A stretch of 47,295 bases of DNA, from assembly GCA_963205025.1 (NCBI GenBank), contig CAUJHO010000037.1, forward strand, positions 1-47,295, read 5' to 3'. The stretch is from Pseudomonadota bacterium (GTDB taxonomy: Bacteria; Pseudomonadota; Alphaproteobacteria; Caulobacterales; Caulobacteraceae). Positions within the stretch are counted from its first letter, which is position 1, and each line of letters starts with the position of its first letter. Shown in pieces: positions 44,029-47,295 of this stretch. The position numbers were made by a program, and so were the translations under genes. The notes beneath the pieces were generated by a model. That model did no database searches. It had not been told where the DNA came from and worked only from the letters and a program-made list of their open reading frames with translations.

Positions 44029-44562
44029 TTGAACGAGGTCTTCGTCATTGAGCCGCTGCCGCCAGGCCTGATCCTCCAGCCGCTGTCCTGGCTGGCTGCC
44101 GAGCATCAGCGATGCCGGCGGGTCTGCGCCCTGATCGAAGAGGTCGCGGTGTCCAGCGACATCCTGCGCCAGGAGATGGCACAGACCCAGGCCTATCTTC
44201 GCATCGATCTGCCCCTGCACACGGACGACGAGGACAAGGACCTCTTTCCGCTGCTTCATCGGCGCTGTGCGCCCGAGGACGAGGTCGGTCGAGTGCTCAG
44301 GGCGCTGGCGGCAGAGCACCGGCGAGACCTTGCGGCGATGATCGAGATCTCGGACCTGCTCGACGAAGCCGTGCGCCTGGACCGACCGGTCGCAGACTCC
44401 CCGACCGATCAACGACTGCTGCGGGATTTTGCGGTGCGCCAGGGCAACCATATCGCGCTGGAGAATGCCGTGATCCTGCCGATTGCCCGGCTGCGCCTGA
44501 GCCAGGATGACCTCGATGGCCTGTCTCAGGGCATGGCTCGGCGCCGGGAGATGAGCGTCTGA
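44029..44562 (+). CDS. Hemerythrin-like (HHE) protein
   Basis: The 177-residue protein from TTG 44029 has GGGGGAAG upstream. Helices carry the hemerythrin-type ligands: LAAEHQRC near 22-29, HTDDEDKDLFP near 64-74, LAAEHRRDL near 93-101, and NHIALENAVILP near 143-154. A non-haem diiron site is therefore plausible. The protein is soluble, with no signal peptide. Related proteins (YtfE/DnrN and HHE-domain proteins) sense or repair NO and oxygen damage to iron clusters, which fits the nar operon setting. The stop overlaps mobA in TGATG. The exact ligand set differs from classical hemerythrin and is not certain. Confidence 0.8.
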   Translation: MNEVFVIEPLPPGLILQPLSWLAAEHQRCRRVCALIEEVAVSSDILRQEMAQTQAYLRIDLPLHTDDEDKDLFPLLHRRCAPEDEVGRVLRALAAEHRRDLAAMIEISDLLDEAVRLDRPVADSPTDQRLLRDFAVRQGNHIALENAVILPIARLRLSQDDLDGLSQGMARRREMSV

Positions 44563-45158
44563 TGCGGTTCGGAGTCGCCCTCCTGGCCGGCGGGCAGGCG
44601 CGGCGGATGGGCGGTGCCAAGGCACAGCGGCAGCTCGGCGATCTGACGCTGCTGGAACATGCCATCCGGCGCACGAAGCCTTGGAACGCACCCATGGTTC
44701 TGGTCCTGAGATCCTCAAGCGATGTGCGCTCGCCTGGCCTCAGGGTGATCCGGGATGACCCAGCGATCCCTGGCCCACTGGGCGGACTGGCCGCCGCCTT
44801 GGCCGATGCCGAAGACGCAGGGCTGGAGGCGGTCCTGACGGTGCCGTGCGACATGCCCTTCCTGCCGGCTGATCTGCCGGACCGCCTGCTGCCCGCCCTG
44901 CAAACCGGCGTGTCAGTGGCGGTTGCCCAGAGTGCCGGGCGTCGGCATCCGATCACGGCCTTGTGGCGGCCCGAGGTGGCAGCAACGCTTAGGGACAGGG
45001 CCGGGCGCGACCAGTTGTCCTTGCGGGGACTGGCCGATCAGGCCGGGTCTGTCGCGGTGAGCTGGTCAACCGAGGACGGCGATCCGTTCTTCAATATCAA
45101 TACACCCGGCGACCTGGAACAGGCCGCGCGGTGGTACGAGGGCCGGGCGTCGGTCTGA
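44562..45158 (+). CDS. mobA: Molybdenum cofactor guanylyltransferase
   Basis: The 198-residue protein has the nucleotidyltransferase P-loop-like LLAGGQARRMGGAK at about 7-20, PLGGLAAALA, PCDMPFLPADLP with the metal-binding Asp, and GRRHPITALW. It attaches GMP from GTP to Mo-MPT to form the bis-MGD used by NarG. Placing it as the last gene of the nar operon matches cofactor supply to demand. It has no mobB fusion. Confidence 0.93.
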   Translation: MRFGVALLAGGQARRMGGAKAQRQLGDLTLLEHAIRRTKPWNAPMVLVLRSSSDVRSPGLRVIRDDPAIPGPLGGLAAALADAEDAGLEAVLTVPCDMPFLPADLPDRLLPALQTGVSVAVAQSAGRRHPITALWRPEVAATLRDRAGRDQLSLRGLADQAGSVAVSWSTEDGDPFFNINTPGDLEQAARWYEGRASV

Positions 45159-45242
45159 CGCCAGCCCGGCCCTGGCCGCAGCCCGCGCCAGGTGGCGGAT
45201 TCGACACGAAAATGCGGCCGATCATGCGAAAGGCCCCTTCCC

Positions 45243-45261
45243 ATATTTCCGTAGAAAATAT
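45243..45261. promoter_or_regulatory. AT-rich dyad upstream of ccoN
   Basis: ATATTT (45243-45248) and AAATAT (45256-45261) around a 7-base centre, in an otherwise GC-rich region, about 120 bases before ccoN. No FNR box is visible here, unlike most ccoN promoters, so this dyad may be the control site. The binding protein is unknown. Confidence 0.4.
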
Positions 45262-45355
45262 AAGGGTAATCCAGAATCGATACGGGCAGACCGGAGCGGT
45301 GCAGGTGCCAATTTTCCTGGCGGCTGTTCGGCGCTATGGTGGCAGGGAAATTAAC

Positions 45356-45385
45356 ATGAACAGTCGAAAGGCGGACGCGAGATGA
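45356..45385 (+). CDS. Nine-codon leader ORF coupled to ccoN
   Basis: ATG 45356 has a good AGGGA ribosome site and encodes MNSRKADAR. Its TGA overlaps the ccoN ATG (ATGA, 45382-45385). The ccoN start itself has only a weak ribosome site, so translation of the peptide could feed ribosomes to ccoN. No regulatory codon run is evident. Confidence 0.4.
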   Translation: MNSRKADAR

Positions 45386-47046
45386 TCGCGCAACTGTCAA
45401 TGGCGGAGCGTCAGGCCGCCCTGATCGTGCTGGGCCTCCTGGCCCTTACAGGTGTGGCGATAACGGCCGCGGGCGCGATCAATGGTGACCTCATCGCCAT
45501 TCATGGCGCAATCGTCGTCGTCTTTTCCGTCGGGCTGATGCTTGTGGTGGGGCAGCAGTACTACGCGCCCGAGCCCTCGGCGGACCAGTCGAGCCAGTAC
45601 TACGACGACCCGACGCGCGTCGGGATCATTCTGGCCATGATCTGGGCCGTGGTGGGCATGTTCGTCGGGGTCTGGGTCGCGGCCCTGCTGGCCTGGCCCG
45701 AACTGACCTTCGTGGATCAGGCCTGGGCCAGTTTCGGTCGCCTGCGACCGGTCCACACCTCGGGCGTCATCTTCGGCTTCGGCGGCAACGCCCTGATCGC
45801 GACCTCCTACCATGTGGTCCAGCGGACGTCGCGGGCGCGCCTGGCCGGGCAGTTCAGCCCGTGGTTCGTGCTGCTGGGCTACAACCTGTTCTGTATCCTC
45901 GCGGCCAGCGGCTATTTGATGGGGATCACCCAGTCCAAGGAATATGCCGAGCCGGAATGGTACGCCGACATCTGGCTGACCATCGTATGGGTGGTTTATT
46001 TCATCCTGTTCATCCGCACGCTCCAGCGCCGCAAGGAGCCGCACATCTATGTGGCCAACTGGTACTATCTGGCCTTCATCCTGGTGGTGGCGGTGCTGCA
46101 CATCGTCAACAACCTGGCGGTGCCGATCTCGCTGGGCGAGTACAAGAGCTATTCGCTGTTCTCCGGCGTTCAGGACGCCATGACCCAGTGGTGGTACGGC
46201 CATAATGCCGTGGCCTTCTTCCTGACCGCCGGCTTCCTGGGGATGATGTACTACTACCTGCCCAAGCGGGCGGGGCGGCCAATCTTCTCGTACCGGCTGT
46301 CGATCATCAGCTTCTGGGGCATCACCTTCATGTACATGTGGGCGGGCTCGCACCACCTGCATTACACCGCCCTGCCGCAATGGGTTCAGACCCTGGGCAT
46401 GACCTTCTCGATCATGTTGCTGATCCCGTCCTGGGCCTCGGCCGGCAACGCCCTGGCAACGCTGAACGGGGCCTGGTCCAAGGTCCGCGACGACGCGACC
46501 TTGCGCTTCATGATGATCGGGGCGGTCTTCTACGGCCTGTCGACCTTCGAAGGCTCCTTCATGGCCATCCGGGCGGTCAATTCGCTGTCGCACTACACCG
46601 ACTGGACCGTGGGTCACGTCCACGCCGGGGCCCTGGGCTGGGTGGCGATGATCACCTTCGGTTCGCTCTATGCCCTGGTTCCGTGGATGTGGAAGCAGAA
46701 GCAGATGTACTCGTCGCGACTGGTCGAGGTTCACTTCTGGTTCGCCCTGATCGGGACCGTCATCTATGTCTTCGCGATGTGGAACTCGGGCATCATTCAG
46801 GGCCTGATGTGGCGCACCTACAATGAGAGCGGCGGCCTGGCCTATTCGTTCATGCAGAGCGTCGAGGCCATGCACCCCTACTATATTGCCCGGACGGTAG
46901 GCGGCCTGTGCTTCCTGATCGGGGCGGTCGTGGGCTTCTACAACATCATCATGACCATTCGCACCGCCCGTCGGGACGCGGCGTCGGACAGCCATGACAT
47001 TCCGGTGGTAGCGCCGTCGGCCAAGCCTCTGGCGGCAGGAGAATAG
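45382..47046 (+). CDS. ccoN: cbb3-type cytochrome c oxidase catalytic subunit I
   Basis: The 554-residue haem-copper oxidase has about fourteen membrane helices. His125 (RPVHTSGVIFGFGGNAL) and His414 (GHVHAGALGW) are low-spin haem ligands with His412 at the high-spin haem. His274 (WWYGHNAVAFFLTAGF) and the His pair 324-325 (GSHHLHYT) form the CuB site. The first about 80 residues (two helices) and the sequence VVQRTSRARLAGQF are typical of CcoN, and differ from NorB. It reduces oxygen at very low concentrations. ccoO follows after 2 bases. Its position next to the nar operon joins the microaerobic and anaerobic branches. Confidence 0.95.
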   Translation: MIAQLSMAERQAALIVLGLLALTGVAITAAGAINGDLIAIHGAIVVVFSVGLMLVVGQQYYAPEPSADQSSQYYDDPTRVGIILAMIWAVVGMFVGVWVAALLAWPELTFVDQAWASFGRLRPVHTSGVIFGFGGNALIATSYHVVQRTSRARLAGQFSPWFVLLGYNLFCILAASGYLMGITQSKEYAEPEWYADIWLTIVWVVYFILFIRTLQRRKEPHIYVANWYYLAFILVVAVLHIVNNLAVPISLGEYKSYSLFSGVQDAMTQWWYGHNAVAFFLTAGFLGMMYYYLPKRAGRPIFSYRLSIISFWGITFMYMWAGSHHLHYTALPQWVQTLGMTFSIMLLIPSWASAGNALATLNGAWSKVRDDATLRFMMIGAVFYGLSTFEGSFMAIRAVNSLSHYTDWTVGHVHAGALGWVAMITFGSLYALVPWMWKQKQMYSSRLVEVHFWFALIGTVIYVFAMWNSGIIQGLMWRTYNESGGLAYSFMQSVEAMHPYYIARTVGGLCFLIGAVVGFYNIIMTIRTARRDAASDSHDIPVVAPSAKPLAAGE

Positions 47047-47048
47047 AT

Positions 47049-47295
47049 ATGCCCGAGGCACACCGTAAACTCGAACGCAGCGCCATCGGCTTCGTGCTGG
47101 CCATCATCGGGGTCTCGGCCATCGGCGGCTTCGTCGAGATCGCGCCCCTGTTCACCATCGACGAGACCGTCGAGGCGGCCCCGGATATGCGGGTCTATAC
47201 GCCGCTGGAACTGGCCGGTCGCGACATCTACATCCGCGAGGGCTGCTAGGCCGGCCATTCGCAGATGGTGCGGACGCTGCGCGACGAGGTCGAGC
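47049..47295 (+). pseudogene. ccoO: cbb3 oxidase monohaem subunit CcoO, cut by window end and broken at the haem motif
   Basis: The frame opens like CcoO: a cytoplasmic start, one membrane helix (IGFVLAIIGVSAIGGFVEIA), then YTPLELAGRDIYIREGC. The family continues as a CYxCHSQM haem-c site. Here codon 67 is TAG (47247-47249) instead of Tyr, and the second Cys codon is GGC (47253-47255), giving C-stop-A-G-HSQM. After that the frame resumes normally (HSQMVRTLRDEVE) to the window edge. Two single-base changes, TAC to TAG and TGC to GGC, would restore it. Either the gene is inactive here or the bases near this end are misread. As read, no haem-c can bind. Confidence 0.85.

Noticed and set aside
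45164..45192. Inverted repeat CCTGGC/GCCAGG after mobA as a terminator
   Set aside because: Short stem without a T-run; it may only reflect GC-rich sequence.
45382..47046. Identification as nitric oxide reductase NorB
   Set aside because: Considered because of the nar context, but the His pattern, the extra N-terminal helices and the following ccoO-type gene identify CcoN.
45397..47061. A 554-codon open frame antisense to ccoN
   Set aside because: It mirrors ccoN almost end to end, is His-, Gln- and Asp-rich with no fold-like pattern, and arises from GC-rich third positions of the real gene.

Overview
The window looks like chromosomal DNA of a high-GC alphaproteobacterium, most probably a Brevundimonas-type member of the Caulobacterales. 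This is inferred from the base composition, the TonB-receptor-driven pectin locus, class II ribonucleotide reductase, cbb3 oxidase and nitrate-respiration gene content. It was not tested by database search. Genes are tightly packed with many ATGA, GTGA and TGATG overlaps, and no gap without a gene exceeds about 300 bases. I saw no rRNA, tRNA or CRISPR array.

Layout. (1) 1-335 is the start of a His/Cys-rich metal-locus protein on the minus strand. (2) 446-4343 is an accessory segment. Two 819-bp IS6-family elements in the same orientation flank a mercury-type cassette (merR, divergent merT-like transporter, GDCCVxC protein, VOC protein) and a lipoprotein gene. The VOC gene is cut by the right IS, the lipoprotein gene probably by the left IS, and another gene outside the right IS is also cut (4344-4753). 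(3) 4916-16535 is a pectin/polygalacturonate catabolic locus: LacI-family regulator, RpiB-type isomerase, kduD, secreted pectate lyase, 999-residue TonB-dependent receptor, kdgA, kdgK and two exported esterases. Four copies of a palindrome with consensus TGACACCGGTGTCA sit in its promoter regions and are the likely operators of the LacI protein. (4) 16600-31994 is a block for molybdenum cofactor (Moco) and low-oxygen physiology: hemN, a PLP decarboxylase joined to moaD-moaE-moaB-moaC, a molybdopterin-fold lipoprotein, moeA, a B12-dependent ribonucleotide reductase, nnrS, modABC, moaA and a Crp/Fnr regulator. (5) 32270-45158 is a nine-gene nitrate-respiration operon: a narK1-narK2 fusion, narG, narH, narJ, narI, a parvulin, an outer-membrane barrel protein, a hemerythrin-like protein and mobA. 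(6) 45382 to the end is ccoN and the start of ccoO. The ccoO haem-binding motif is broken by an in-frame stop and a Cys-to-Gly change.

How it works together. Blocks 4 and 5 form one anaerobic nitrate-respiration unit. ModABC imports molybdate, and MoaA, MoaC, MoaD, MoaE, MoaB, MoeA and MobA convert it to the bis-MGD cofactor of NarG. NarJ and possibly the parvulin assist NarGHI assembly, and NarK exchanges nitrate and nitrite. HemN and the class II ribonucleotide reductase supply haem and deoxynucleotides without oxygen, and NnrS and the hemerythrin-like protein may buffer NO or oxygen stress. FNR-type boxes (TTGAY-N4-RTCAA) tie these genes together: perfect copies lie before narK, between modA and moaA, and before the regulator itself, with near matches before nrdJ and the decarboxylase operon. 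moaA is also preceded by a strong candidate Moco riboswitch. The pectin locus is a separate carbon-supply module.

The most interesting leads are the damaged ccoO motif, the PLP decarboxylase fused into a Moco operon, the porin and hemerythrin genes inside the nar operon, a small ORF coupled to the molybdopterin-fold lipoprotein, the layered FNR-box arrangement, and a 43-44 bp palindromic repeat seen twice.
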